The notes: a model not told the origin generated them from the letters alone. A DNA stretch of 48,569 nt from CAWKDC01 sp964383495 (GCA_964383495.1 CAYLHG010000013.1:1-48569); one strand, 5' to 3'. Shown: positions 7,489 to 16,565, counted from the stretch's first letter. A program made the numbers and translations.

Positions 7489-8573
7489 TTATTAAACCTA
7501 AAGTGCATTACATCCCCGTCTTTGGGGATGTAATCCTTTCCTTCTAAGCGCCAGCGCCCCACTTCTTTGGCACCCTGCTCGCCCTGGTACTGTACAAAAT
7601 CTTCGTAGCCAATCACTTCAGCGCGGATAAAACCTTTTTCAAAATCCGTGTGGATAACACCAGCAGCTTGGGGGGCTGTGTTTCCTACTGACATGGTCCA
7701 AGCACGCACCTCTTTCACCCCTGCTGTAAAAAAGGTTTGCAATTTCAGCAAAGCATACCCTGCGCGAATCACACGATTCAAGCCAGGTTCTGTCAGGTTC
7801 ATAGAGGCTAAAAAATCAAGCTTATCTGCATCTTCTAATTCAGCTAATTCAGCCTCAATGGATGCGCAAATCGCCACAACTTCTGCGCCTTCTTTTTTGG
7901 CTTGGGCAGAAACTGCATCTAAATGAGGATTATTCTCAAAACCTGCCTCATCCACATTGGCTACGTACATCATGGGTTTGGCTGTAATCAAATGCAAACC
8001 ATATAGAAAAGGTTTCTCCTCATCTGTCACCGAACAAGTACGTACAGGCTCGCCTTTATCACAATGCGCTTGCAGCCGCTCCAACAAACCGTATTCGATG
8101 CGGCCAGCCTTATCCCCGCTTTTAGCCACTTTTTGCACGCGCTGCATGCGTTTGGTGATCACTTCTAGATCCGCTAATAATAATTCTGTATTAATGATAT
8201 CGATATCTTCAAGTGGGCTTACTTTTCCAGCAACGTGAATGATGTCATCATTTTCAAAACAACGTACAACATGCGCAATGGCATCTGTTTCACGAATATG
8301 AGATAAAAATTGGTTGCCTAATCCCTGCCCTTCTGACGCCCCTTTGACCAGGCCTGCAATGTCTACAAACTGCATAGTCGTGGGGACAATACGCTCTGGT
8401 TTTACAATATCTGCCAACACTTGCAGCCGAGGATCAGGCACAGGAACAATACCCGCCTTAGGCTCAATGGTGCAAAAAGGAAAATTAGCTGCCTCTACAC
8501 CTGCTTGGGTGAGTGCATTAAAAAAAGTGGATTTGCCTACGTTAGGTAGACCAACAATGCCGCATTTTACCAT
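7485..8573 (-). CDS. ychF: Ribosome-binding P-loop ATPase YchF (Obg family, OLA1-like)
   Basis: 362 aa, the usual size (E. coli 363). It has the P-loop GLPNVGKSTFFNAL, the G3-type FVDIAGLVKGASEGQGLGN and NVDE in place of NKxD. That change is what gives YchF its preference for ATP over GTP. A coiled-coil segment and a C-terminal TGS domain ending HFRFNN follow. YchF binds ribosomes and is linked to translation quality control and stress responses. The ATG at 8573 gives the canonical MVKCGIVG start; a TTG 24 bp upstream would lie inside the rplT terminator. The gene sits directly downstream of the thrS-rplT operon behind that terminator. Its stop codon overlaps that of the convergent PPxY gene. 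Confidence 0.95.
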   Translation of the reverse strand: MVKCGIVGLPNVGKSTFFNALTQAGVEAANFPFCTIEPKAGIVPVPDPRLQVLADIVKPERIVPTTMQFVDIAGLVKGASEGQGLGNQFLSHIRETDAIAHVVRCFENDDIIHVAGKVSPLEDIDIINTELLLADLEVITKRMQRVQKVAKSGDKAGRIEYGLLERLQAHCDKGEPVRTCSVTDEEKPFLYGLHLITAKPMMYVANVDEAGFENNPHLDAVSAQAKKEGAEVVAICASIEAELAELEDADKLDFLASMNLTEPGLNRVIRAGYALLKLQTFFTAGVKEVRAWTMSVGNTAPQAAGVIHTDFEKGFIRAEVIGYEDFVQYQGEQGAKEVGRWRLEGKDYIPKDGDVMHFRFNN

Positions 8574-8595
8574 GAGAGTGAATAACCCTATGAGC

Positions 8596-8631
8596 AAAAG
8601 CCCCCACCCCCTGTGGGACTGTGAGGGCTTT
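8596..8631 (-). terminator. Intrinsic terminator of the thrS-rplT operon
   Basis: On the minus strand AAGCCCTCAC pairs with GTGGGGGCTT (10 bp, one G-U pair; plus-strand arms 8598-8607 and 8621-8630), followed by TTTT. It starts a few bases past the rplT stop and ends 23 bp before the ychF ATG, so it may attenuate rather than fully block readthrough into ychF. Confidence 0.75.
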
Positions 8632-8636
8632 CTATC

Positions 8637-8990
8637 TTATCTCGCTGCTTTCGCGCGTTCCACTAATGCTACAAAAGCAACATTATCAAAAATCGCTAAA
8701 TCAGCTAACACTTTTCTATCCAAATCAACAGATGCTTTTTTCAAACCATCTATGAAAGCGCTGTATGTCATACCACATTGACGCACAGCGGCGTTAATAC
8801 GCGCAATCCATAAACGACGGAATTCACGCTTTTTGGTACGACGATCACGGTAAGCATATTGTCCAGCCTTGATCACCGCTTGTTTTGCAACACGAAATAC
8901 ACGAGAACGAGCGCCGTAATAACCCTTTGCACGTTCAAGTACCTTTTTGTGACGTTGGCGAGCCGTCACACCTCTTTTTACTCTCGACAT
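8637..8990 (-). CDS. rplT: 50S ribosomal protein L20
   Basis: 117 aa, normal length, with the typical basic N-terminal arm MSRVKRGVTARQRHKKVLERAKGYYGARS-type sequence and the globular C-terminal half. L20 nucleates early 50S assembly by binding 23S rRNA. In E. coli it also represses translation of rpmI and itself by binding the rpmI leader; a structured region at the matching position lies upstream of rpmI here. AAGGAG precedes the ATG, and rpmI ends only 9 bp upstream, so the two are co-translated. Confidence 0.98.
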   Translation of the reverse strand: MSRVKRGVTARQRHKKVLERAKGYYGARSRVFRVAKQAVIKAGQYAYRDRRTKKREFRRLWIARINAAVRQCGMTYSAFIDGLKKASVDLDRKVLADLAIFDNVAFVALVERAKAAR

Positions 8991-8999
8991 GGTGACTCC

Positions 9000-9206
9000 T
9001 TAGCTTACCAACAGAATAGCTTTAATCGTCCGCTCATCACTCTTACAGAGCATGGGCTTAGGCGACCGACGTCCACGCTTTTTCTTGCTACTTTCACCTA
9101 AAAAATTATGTGAACGGTTGGCAGCACGGAACTTCACCCTACCTTTCGCTGTCACACGGAAACGCTTTTTTGCGCCTCGATGCGATTTCATCTTTATCTT
9201 TGCCAT
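9000..9206 (-). CDS. rpmI: 50S ribosomal protein L35
   Basis: 68 aa, Lys/Arg-rich, with the family signature KMKSHRGAKKRFRVTAKGRVK and KSKKRKR-like SSKKKRGRRSP block. It lies between infC and rplT, as in most bacteria. A GAGAGG ribosome-binding site precedes the ATG, and the 84-bp infC-rpmI gap holds hairpins that may be the L20 control site. Confidence 0.97.
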   Translation of the reverse strand: MAKIKMKSHRGAKKRFRVTAKGRVKFRAANRSHNFLGESSKKKRGRRSPKPMLCKSDERTIKAILLVS

Positions 9207-9221
9207 ATCTACCTCTCAATT

Positions 9222-9279
9222 GCCTGTTTGGGTTTGTTTCAAAACAAACAATGGCACAGGCATTCAACCGCTTTGCGGT
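9222..9279 (-). promoter_or_regulatory. Structured infC-rpmI spacer, candidate L20 autoregulatory site
   Basis: On the minus strand ACCGC-AAA-GCGGT forms a small hairpin (9267-9279). Next comes a nested hairpin whose outer arms GCCTGT/ACAGGC (9222-9227, 9256-9261) enclose GTTTGTTT/AAACAAAC arms (9232-9239, 9242-9249), ending just before the rpmI ribosome-binding site. In E. coli the L20 repressor site lies in this same interval. The structures are seen; the L20 role is inferred from position. Confidence 0.45.
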
Positions 9280-9290
9280 AGCATCACTTG

Positions 9291-9830
9291 TTAACTGGTT
9301 TTCTTAGGTCCTATCATCATGCCCATCTGGCGGCCCTCTAGCCCGTATTTTTGCTCCACAAGGCCTATTTCAGACACTGCGTGCGCAATACGTTGCAATA
9401 AAGCTTCTCCCAGCTGACTATGCATGACTTCGCGACCCCGAAAGCGAATGGTGATTTTCACCTTGTTGCCATCCTCCAAAAAACTCAAAATGCTCTTCAG
9501 CTTAACCTGTAAGTCACCTTCGTCTGTGGTAGGACGGAACTTCACTTCCTTCAGTTCCACTTGCTTCTGCTTTTTCTTAGCCACTGCTTGTTTCTTTTTT
9601 TGGTCATAGGAAAACTTACCGTAATCCATGACCCTACACACGGGCGGCTGAGCATTTGGCGAAATTTCTGCCAGAGAAAGTCCCCGGTCTTTTGCCAAAT
9701 AGATCGCCTCCATGGGGTTCATTTCGCCGAGGCTTGTTCCATCCTCGTCGATAACCAATACGCGTCTCACTTCTCGTCGCTTGAGAATTTCTTCATTCAC
9801 GCGATACTTTTCTTGAGATTTCTTAATGAT
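9291..9830 (-). CDS. infC: Translation initiation factor IF-3 (non-AUG start)
   Basis: IF-3 binds the 30S subunit, keeps it free of 50S and checks start-codon and initiator-tRNA fidelity. The conserved core is clear: ISPNAQPPVCRVMDYGKF, FRPTTDEGDLQVK and IRFRGREVMH. The first ATG/GTG region (position 9800) would drop residues normally present before NEEI. The frame extends upstream through KKSQEKYRV to adjacent ATC (9828-9830) and ATT (9825-9827) codons, preceded by GGAGGG at a workable distance. E. coli infC starts on AUU, and this rare start lets IF-3 repress its own synthesis. I therefore start at ATC (179 aa; ATT would give 178; E. coli 180). The start overlaps the thrS stop, so translation is probably coupled. 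Confidence 0.93.
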   Translation of the reverse strand: MIKKSQEKYRVNEEILKRREVRRVLVIDEDGTSLGEMNPMEAIYLAKDRGLSLAEISPNAQPPVCRVMDYGKFSYDQKKKQAVAKKKQKQVELKEVKFRPTTDEGDLQVKLKSILSFLEDGNKVKITIRFRGREVMHSQLGEALLQRIAHAVSEIGLVEQKYGLEGRQMGMMIGPKKTS

Positions 9831-11769
9831 TCGAGCACCCTCCGTCTAACAAAAACTCCACACATCCTCGCGCTGCAATCTCAGCAGATAGCCGAGCAGC
9901 CAACGCTTCCCAGGACATGCTGCCTAAATCCTCGCCTGTCCGCGTTCTCACCGTCACGCTATTGGACTCGACCTCTCGGTCTCCTATTACCAATAAATAC
10001 GGTACGCGCGCTAGCGTGTGTTCACGGATTTTAAAGCCAATCTTCTCATTTCTCAAGTCCATCTCCACAAAAAAACCGCTTTTTCTTAAAAAAGCAGCAC
10101 ATTCTTGCGAATAAGACCCTTGCGCTTCCGTAATGTTCAGCACTACTACCTGAACCGGGGCCAGCCACAACGGGAAATGCCCCGCGTAATGCTCAATCAA
10201 TACCCCAATGAAACGCTCCAATGAGCCTAAAATAGCTCGGTGTAACATCACAGGCACCTGCTTAGAACCGTCTTGGGCAACAAAGCTCGCCCCCAAGCGC
10301 TCTGGCAGAGCAAAATCCAGCTGCAGTGTACCACATTGCCAGCTTCGACCCAAGCAGTCTTTCAAGGTAAAATCAATTTTAGGCCCATAAAAGGCGCCAT
10401 CCCCAGGGTTCAACTGCCAATCTAACCCTGACTGCCTTAGCACCCCTTCCAGCGCCGCCTCAGCCTTATCCCATAAGGCTTCTGAACCTACACGCGCTGC
10501 CGGCCGGGTTGATAGGCGTACAAATACATCGTTAAACCCAAAATCATAGTACACTTTTTGCAATAACTGAATGAATTGACGTGCTTCATTTTCCACTTGA
10601 TCTTCTGTACAGAAAATATGTGCATCATCTTGCGTGAGATTACGCACACGCATTAACCCATGCAATGCACCTGATAATTCATTACGGTGACATGATCCAA
10701 ACTCTGCCAAGCGCAATGGCAAGTCACGATAACTTTTCAACCCTTGATTAAATACTTGTATGTGCGCTGGGCAATTCATTGGTTTAATCACGTACGTTTT
10801 ATTTTCAGATTCTGTGACAAACATTTCATCACGAAAATTTGCCCAATGGCCTGAACGTTCCCACAACGATTTATCAATGATCTGCGGCGTGCGAATTTCT
10901 TTATACCCCGCCGCTGAAATAGTGTCTCGAACATATTGCTCGACTTGCCGATAAATATGCCAGCCAGCAGGGTGCCAAAATACCATGCCTGGTGCTTCTT
11001 CTTGCAAATGAAATAAATCCAATTCCTTGCCAATTTTGCGGTGATCGCGTTTCTGCGCTTCTTCAAGTTGCACTAAATAAGCCTTCAGATCTTTGGGCTT
11101 TGCAAATGCAGTACCGTAAATACGCTGAAGCATTTCATTGTTTGCATCGCCTCGCCAATATGCACCCGACATTTTTGTTAACTTCACGGCCTTCAACATG
11201 CCTGTGCGAGGAACATGAGGCCCTCTGCATAAATCCACAAATTCGCCTTGACGATACAACGATAAAATTTCATCTTCAGGCAAATCTTCAATGATTTGCA
11301 CTTTGTAATGCTCGCCCATGTTTTTAAATAAAGCGATGGCCTCTTGGCGAGATAAAACGTCGCGTGTAACACTTAAATTTTCTTCAACAATCTTTGCCAT
11401 TTCTGCTTCGATTAAAACTAAATCGTTGGGTGTGAAAGGCCTGCCAAATGCAAAATCGTAAAAGAAACCCTCTTCAATCACAGGCCCAATGGTCACTTGC
11501 GCAGTGGGGAATAATCGCTTCACTGCCTGCGCTAATAAATGTGCACACGAATGACGGATCACTTCTAACGCTTCTGGGTCGCGATCAGTGATGATCGACA
11601 GGGGGCCATCTTGCGTCACCATGAAAGAGATATCCACTAGTTTGCCGTCAAACCGGGCTGCTATGGCAGCGCTCGCCAAACCAGCCCCAATGCTTTGAGC
11701 AATGGCGTGGATGGACAAAGGCTCTGGAAACGATTTTTGTGAGCCATCCGGCAATGTCACTGTGGGCAT
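9823..11769 (-). CDS. thrS: Threonyl-tRNA synthetase
   Basis: 648 aa; charges tRNA-Thr. Domain order is standard: N-terminal TGS domain (1-60), editing domain with HSCAHLLAQAVKRLFP, class II catalytic core and C-terminal anticodon-binding domain. The catalytic zinc ligands are visible in MNCPAH, DDAHIF and VMLHRA, and class II motif 3 in LHRAILGSLERF. The ATG at 11769 (MPTVTLPDG) follows AGAAAGGAAAG; a longer reading to 11877 adds 36 unsupported residues. It heads the thrS-infC-rpmI-rplT operon. Its last codons contain the infC ribosome-binding site, and its TAA overlaps the infC start. The 183 bp upstream to the divergent gene should hold its promoter and leader, but I see no clear tRNA-like operator. 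Confidence 0.98.
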   Translation of the reverse strand: MPTVTLPDGSQKSFPEPLSIHAIAQSIGAGLASAAIAARFDGKLVDISFMVTQDGPLSIITDRDPEALEVIRHSCAHLLAQAVKRLFPTAQVTIGPVIEEGFFYDFAFGRPFTPNDLVLIEAEMAKIVEENLSVTRDVLSRQEAIALFKNMGEHYKVQIIEDLPEDEILSLYRQGEFVDLCRGPHVPRTGMLKAVKLTKMSGAYWRGDANNEMLQRIYGTAFAKPKDLKAYLVQLEEAQKRDHRKIGKELDLFHLQEEAPGMVFWHPAGWHIYRQVEQYVRDTISAAGYKEIRTPQIIDKSLWERSGHWANFRDEMFVTESENKTYVIKPMNCPAHIQVFNQGLKSYRDLPLRLAEFGSCHRNELSGALHGLMRVRNLTQDDAHIFCTEDQVENEARQFIQLLQKVYYDFGFNDVFVRLSTRPAARVGSEALWDKAEAALEGVLRQSGLDWQLNPGDGAFYGPKIDFTLKDCLGRSWQCGTLQLDFALPERLGASFVAQDGSKQVPVMLHRAILGSLERFIGVLIEHYAGHFPLWLAPVQVVVLNITEAQGSYSQECAAFLRKSGFFVEMDLRNEKIGFKIREHTLARVPYLLVIGDREVESNSVTVRTRTGEDLGSMSWEALAARLSAEIAARGCVEFLLDGGCSNH

Positions 11770-11952
11770 GGGGCTTTCCTTTCTAAAAACGAAGATTGTA
11801 CCAAAATTTTGCCAAGGTGTGCTGTTGATGGCATGCGAGCATTTTACATCAGTCATAAAGAAATATGAATTAATCATTAATAATCTATTTGCGATCTATG
11901 TATTTATTATGATATGGTAAATCGTCAACGCTAGTCATAGGGAGATGGTAGT

Positions 11953-13217
11953 ATGTTGTCATCAGGAGAAATATCCCCACGGATGGGGACTGAAACTACT
12001 GCAGCGCAAATATATCAGTCGCTTGAAAGGCATTACTCTTTTCTACCGCATGTTACCCAGTATTCAACGGTAGATATGGGTATTGCAGAGTCGTGCCATC
12101 AAATCAAAATCAACTGCACAAAACATGCTTATTTTACGTTGTTTTATTTGTTGAAACAGCTGCTCAATACCACATTAGAAGCACTTCAAGATCTTGAGTC
12201 TGCAGATCCTAAAGTAATAGACATGAAAATTGCAGTACTTGCGGTGCAGTTGAAATATGATGCGGAGACAAACGCCTCTGTTTGTGATGACATGGATGAT
12301 GGTGTTTCGCTTTACGACGAACCTAGCACGCCCCGAAACCGCTTCTCGTATACCCACACGACAAAAAGAATAAAAGAAAATGAGAATGTGGCTTTGTTTT
12401 TTGCAGGGTTAGAGCGATGTTATGCTACGTTAAATTATATTGAAAAGCTTAAAAAGCCTATTCCTGTACCCTCTACTCGAAAATCAACAAAAAAAAATAA
12501 AATCCTATCAATTCCCTCTGAAATTATTTATTTAAGAAGTTACGCAGACATTCTAATTACATCCACAGAGCAAATGCTTCAAGAGATCCGAAAAAACATT
12601 CCTGAACCAATGCAACCCTCAACGACAAAAGCCCCCGACGCACCACAGACTCATGCAACCACATGGAACACCCCCGCTGTTTTATTAGCATTCATGAACA
12701 TGTTATCTCAATATAAATTATTATTACTTATGTGCACGCTCATTATTGGCTACTATTGCCTATATGACTTAAAAATAGAAGAAGCGACCCTCATTGAATC
12801 CATCACTTTGGCTTCTCTAGCAATAGGTTTCATTTTTTATTATCATGAAAAATATAATCAGCCTTCCATTACCATAAATACCCATACTATNNNNNNNNNN
12901 NNNNNNNNNNNNNNNNNNNNNNNNNNNNNNNNNNNNNNNNNNNNNNNNNNNNNNNNNNNNNNNNNNNNNNNNNNNNNNNNNNNNNNNNNNTTTATTATCA
13001 TGAAAAATATAATCAGCCTTCCATTACCATAAATACCCATACTATTATGACGCCATTACAGCAGGCCTCCTCGATTGCAACCATTACTCATGCGTATTAT
13101 ACATTTCAAGAAATAACAACATGTGGCGAGAAAGGATTTATTGCAGCAGAAACCGCTTTATGGGATGCATCCTTGCCACAAATAAAGCCTTACAACGAAC
13201 CCATTATTTCTAGGTGA
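11953..13217 (+). CDS. 369-aa membrane protein of unknown function, split by a spurious gap
   Basis: I do not recognise this protein. The N-terminal two thirds look soluble and helical, with a Lys-rich patch (STRKSTKKNKIL); two membrane helices follow (LLLLMCTLIIGYYCLY and ITLASLAIGFIFYY), then a short tail. A 100-N block at 12891-12990 interrupts it, but the 55 bp on either side are identical. Joining 12890 directly to 13046 keeps the frame open to TGA at 13215-13217 and gives 369 aa ending YNEPIISR. The reading through the Ns is therefore an artefact. GGGAG precedes the ATG. It diverges from thrS and converges with the 516-aa gene 5 bp away. Accessory, possibly a secreted effector, by context only. 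Confidence 0.75.
12836..13045. other. Assembly gap (100 N) with identical 55-bp flanks
   Basis: Ns fill 12891-12990. Bases 12836-12890 equal 12991-13045 exactly (both starting TTTATTATCATGAAAA and ending CCCATACTAT), immediately abutting the Ns. This is the pattern left when two contigs with a short terminal overlap are scaffolded instead of merged. Real length is probably 155 bp shorter here. Confidence 0.9.
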
Positions 13218-13222
13218 GATCT

Positions 13223-14773
13223 TTATCCAAACGCTGCACAGCGCCGCAACATCGGGAGCGAAGCTGTAAGGCGACTTTCAGGACTGAACCGTAAAACGGC
13301 GTTATTTAGCTTAATCTCCGTCCGCATACGCTTATCTTTTTCTTGCGCTGTTTCATGCTCGTTGCTTTCTTTTCCATCCAACGCGTAATGTCCACTGGCT
13401 AAAGAATACGCCACCCAAGCAGCAAACGTTACAATACTCACGGCAAGCACACAGCTTAACAGTCCGCTAGGAGATTCCTCCCAAAAATATGCACCCGGAA
13501 TATTATTATCATACTCGCCGCCTTGGTCGCTCCATATCGCCATATCTAGCACAAATGCAAAACCCGATATGATGCCCCGAAAAACTAGCACGGCTTCGGC
13601 AAGCACACCAAATAAAACGAAATTAAATTTAATCCCTCTGTTTTCCGTGATCTCTTCTTGAGCGGGCGGCAGATTAAAATGCTTTTCAAAATAATGCTCT
13701 TTATTTTGTTTATCCAGTTCTTTAACGTGCGCTGAATAGAAAAATTTCCCCATAGGGTAGCCAAACACTAAGAGCCCCAGGGCAATATAAGAAATAACTT
13801 CGATGGGATTATCCAATAAACCCTGCACTGTGCCTTTTTCTAAAATCAGCATGACGCATTCAATGCCGAAAGTAACGCCGCCCAACATCATGCCGCATGC
13901 TTGCCATCTTGTTTTAAAATTCATTTTTTCATGCGTTACTTCTATAGCACGAATAGCGTCGGGAAGTGTGCTAATGCTGGTTTCGCTATTAGGACGTCCC
14001 AAAGATTCCAACATGAGTGAAGTAAACTTTTTTTCAGTATACCTTCGATGCACAGAACTTAAAAAAACAAAGCGCATTTCTGGGCCAATAGGAGCATTAT
14101 CTCCTGCGTATAACCAAGCAATAATTTCTTTCTCTGTTTTCTTTTTTTTCCATTCAGAATCAGGCTGCACCTTCGACATATACTGCAAAAAGTCATCAAA
14201 ACTTTTTTGCATTTTATCTTCATCTTCTTCCGGGTGTTTCATTCGGTACAGGAAATCAGATAATTTTTCCGCACACTCATCATGCTTGCTTTTATCAAGA
14301 GTATCCAGTGACAGAACTAATTTTTTACATTTTTCCAATAATTCAATTTTTTCTTTTCTTATTTCAAGTTTTCGGTTCATGACACTCAACAAGTATCCAT
14401 TTTTTTGTTGCACCAAGCGCTTGATTACTGGGATTGCCAATAATGTCTCAATATTCTTTTTGAAATTTATATCTTTATTATCTTCATCAAAACCATATTG
14501 CTCAATGCAATATTCTACTATTTGCGTCAGTATAATTTGATCGGTAGGATAATCTTTAAGAGTCGTAGGTGCGAAATAGGGTTCAGTGCCTGAAGAAAAC
14601 AACATCTTATCAGAGAAGAAAGGCTCTAAAGCAAGTGTGAGAGCATTAGTGTCTGGAGGCGAGGCGTTTAAGAAAGTTTGAAAAGTTTGCTCAATAGAGT
14701 TGCACTGCCCCTCATTTAATAGGATATTGTTTAATAGGATATTGTTGTATTCAAAGTGCTTAAATAATGCCAT
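13223..14773 (-). CDS. 516-aa membrane protein of unknown function
   Basis: No family recognised. A charged, helical N-terminal half (about 1-290, with Lys/Glu-rich stretches such as EIRKEKIELLEKCKK that could form coiled coil) is followed by hydrophobic segments near 300-325 (ACGMMLGGVTFGIECVML), 330-350, 390-420 (FVLFGVLAEAVLVFRGIISG) and 445-465 (LLSCVLAVSIVTFAAWVAYS), then a polar tail. The N-terminus has a short tandem repeat, NNILLNNILLN, from a 15-bp direct repeat at 14719-14748. The ribosome-binding site is weak (TGAAG). A Fur-box-like site lies 42 bp upstream of the ATG, suggesting iron control. It converges with the 369-aa gene; composition and position mark it as accessory. Confidence 0.7.
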   Translation of the reverse strand: MALFKHFEYNNILLNNILLNEGQCNSIEQTFQTFLNASPPDTNALTLALEPFFSDKMLFSSGTEPYFAPTTLKDYPTDQIILTQIVEYCIEQYGFDEDNKDINFKKNIETLLAIPVIKRLVQQKNGYLLSVMNRKLEIRKEKIELLEKCKKLVLSLDTLDKSKHDECAEKLSDFLYRMKHPEEDEDKMQKSFDDFLQYMSKVQPDSEWKKKKTEKEIIAWLYAGDNAPIGPEMRFVFLSSVHRRYTEKKFTSLMLESLGRPNSETSISTLPDAIRAIEVTHEKMNFKTRWQACGMMLGGVTFGIECVMLILEKGTVQGLLDNPIEVISYIALGLLVFGYPMGKFFYSAHVKELDKQNKEHYFEKHFNLPPAQEEITENRGIKFNFVLFGVLAEAVLVFRGIISGFAFVLDMAIWSDQGGEYDNNIPGAYFWEESPSGLLSCVLAVSIVTFAAWVAYSLASGHYALDGKESNEHETAQEKDKRMRTEIKLNNAVLRFSPESRLTASLPMLRRCAAFG

Positions 14774-14814
14774 GCTTCAAAAGCTCACGTCTAGAGGTAG
14801 AGGCAACGATATAG

Positions 14815-14833
14815 GCAAATGATAATCATTCTC
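14815..14833. promoter_or_regulatory. Fur-box-like operator
   Basis: GCAAATGATAATCATTCTC matches the 19-bp Fur consensus at 16 of 19 positions, including an unbroken AATGATAATCATT core (14818-14830). It lies upstream of the minus-strand 516-aa gene (ATG at 14773) and 207 bp before the plus-strand 453-aa gene; the former is the likelier target. Confidence 0.6.
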
Positions 14834-15039
14834 ATTCAAAAAAGCAATAGCCAATCCCTTGTTTTTGCAATCTTTCTGTCCTAAAGGGCAATATATGAGG
14901 TTTAAGTACCCGCTTTCATGAGAGAGGTATGACACAAATTGTCACACTCTTTTATAAAATCAACGGGTTAGCGCTACGTATTTAGCTATTAAAGTGGTAT
15001 ACTTTTATAAGAAAAGGTCGTTTGACCAGGAGTGTAAAG

Positions 15040-16401
15040 ATGGCAGCTAACAGCCCTAAAATTAAAGTAAAAAGCTGGTGGGATTGGGTTAAAACCGGCG
15101 AGTCTTCTGTTGTTTTTCCAACTCAAGGAACAACACTCAAGCCTAAAAGCAACTTACTCCTAGAGATGACACAATTCTTTGAAAGCTTTATCACAAGATT
15201 ATCAATACTCACAATAAAACGTCCCAATTTCACCACATTATATAAAACATTTACTGAAAAAAATGCAGACGAAGGCGACCTCACGTTTCTTCAAGACAGT
15301 GTGTTTCATATATTGTGGCAAAGGATATTTGGGTTCTTGCACATGCTAACATTGGTTCCCAGTCTTATGCTGGCCGGGGTAATGATTTTTATTGAGTCTT
15401 TATACCATCCTCTTATCACATGGCTTCAACGCAATTACTCAAAATATCACCCGATCGCTTTGCTGATTCCTGCCGTTATAGCTGGAATATTAGCCCTGAC
15501 GGGAGGAATATCTCGCATACTCCTATGGGGAACAAATCTTATTTCAGCAAGCCTGAGATTCACATTGCATGTTTTTCAATCTGTTGGTCTTGTGGCCTTG
15601 GCAGCGATCGAGGCTGTCGTTGCGCTCTTTGACACAAAAGACACCTATTTACATTTACAGCGATTCTCTCACATCATATGGAAAGCTGCGTTTGATATTA
15701 GCATGCTATTTCAGTTGAAAGACAGCATGCTTTGGATAATTACTAACAAACTGAATAGCGGTAGCGCTATTAGTGTCCCAGCAAAAAAGGAAAAAAATAC
15801 ACCTGCATTCCCCGTTTCTTGGCCTTACATTACCGCTCTTGTGCTTGCTACGACTGCAGTTGTTGTCTTTTCTCTGTTTACATTTGGCATCGGCGGGCTG
15901 AGCGCTCCTTTGATCCCTTTCTTGGCAAAAGGTCTATTAGCCGCTATTGGCCCGAAAGTTGGTGCTGCCGCGGCCCTCGCTGCTGCACCGGTGGTGAAAA
16001 CTGTTGCAGCTGTCATTGGCATTACATTGGTGGGGTTCTTCACCTCTCTGTTTAGCAAGGCTAGAGAAACATTAGGGTTAGAAAGGAATAGCAGTGGCTC
16101 TGCTGGTTCTCCTAAAACTTCAAAGGAAGTTGGGGGAGTGAAAGCATATCAAGCAACCACGGGTCAGGGCGGTGCTGGGAAGAAACAATTTATACCTGAA
16201 ATTACGATTATTAAAGGTGCTGATAGCAGCCCCCATGATGATAACAACAGTAGTAGCAGTCCCGACGGGTTTTTCCCTGGCCAACAGCAGCATACCTGGC
16301 ATAACAGCAGCAGCCACGAGAACCCCAGTGATGCACAGGAGAGCACCAGTGATGCAGCGGCCACGGCCACTGCGGGCAAAGGTCCTTCTAACTCTCAATA
16401 A
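15040..16401 (+). CDS. 453-aa multi-pass membrane protein with Ser-rich tail, unknown function
   Basis: Not recognised. The ATG at 15040 follows an excellent AGGAG site with 7-bp spacing; a TTG 18 bp upstream is rejected. The N-terminal 90 residues are polar, followed by hydrophobic segments near 100-125 (LTLVPSLMLAGVMIFIES), 133-165, 175-195 and a long Ala/Gly-rich block at 260-335 (AAIGPKVGAAAALAAAPVVKT) that could form two hairpins. The last about 100 residues are Ser/Asn/Gln-rich and disordered. It stands alone, between the Fur-box region and a dispersed inverted repeat, in the run of accessory genes. Host-directed function is possible but unsupported by a domain match. Confidence 0.7.
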   Translation: MAANSPKIKVKSWWDWVKTGESSVVFPTQGTTLKPKSNLLLEMTQFFESFITRLSILTIKRPNFTTLYKTFTEKNADEGDLTFLQDSVFHILWQRIFGFLHMLTLVPSLMLAGVMIFIESLYHPLITWLQRNYSKYHPIALLIPAVIAGILALTGGISRILLWGTNLISASLRFTLHVFQSVGLVALAAIEAVVALFDTKDTYLHLQRFSHIIWKAAFDISMLFQLKDSMLWIITNKLNSGSAISVPAKKEKNTPAFPVSWPYITALVLATTAVVVFSLFTFGIGGLSAPLIPFLAKGLLAAIGPKVGAAAALAAAPVVKTVAAVIGITLVGFFTSLFSKARETLGLERNSSGSAGSPKTSKEVGGVKAYQATTGQGGAGKKQFIPEITIIKGADSSPHDDNNSSSSPDGFFPGQQQHTWHNSSSHENPSDAQESTSDAAATATAGKGPSNSQ

Positions 16402-16484
16402 CAGCAAATCACTCGCAAGCACTCATTATGCTGTTTGGTCATGGAAACTTCTTCGTCTGCACTTCGTAAAGATCTCTACTAGAT

Positions 16485-16565
16485 TCCCGGATATTTTGCC
16501 GTGAAGTTGTATCCCTTTATTTGAATACAGTAGGCGGCAAAATTCCGGGATGACGAAGGCAAAGA
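16485..16565. repeat. Interspersed inverted-repeat element
   Basis: TCCCGGATATTTTGCCG (16485-16501) is mirrored by CGGCAAAATTCCGGGA (16535-16550), with one unpaired base and a 33-nt loop. The trailing ATGACGAAGGCAAAGA (16550-16565) recurs exactly at 19024-19039, so pieces of the same element sit on both sides of the toxin-like locus. It lies in the 238-bp convergent space between two genes and might fold in either transcript, but it has no T-tract. Confidence 0.65.

Noticed and set aside
12858..13040. ORF reading through the N block
   Set aside because: Created by the 100 N and the duplicated contig ends.
13803..14540. 245-codon plus-strand ORF opposite the 516-aa gene
   Set aside because: Cys/Ser-rich shadow of the minus-strand frame without start signals.
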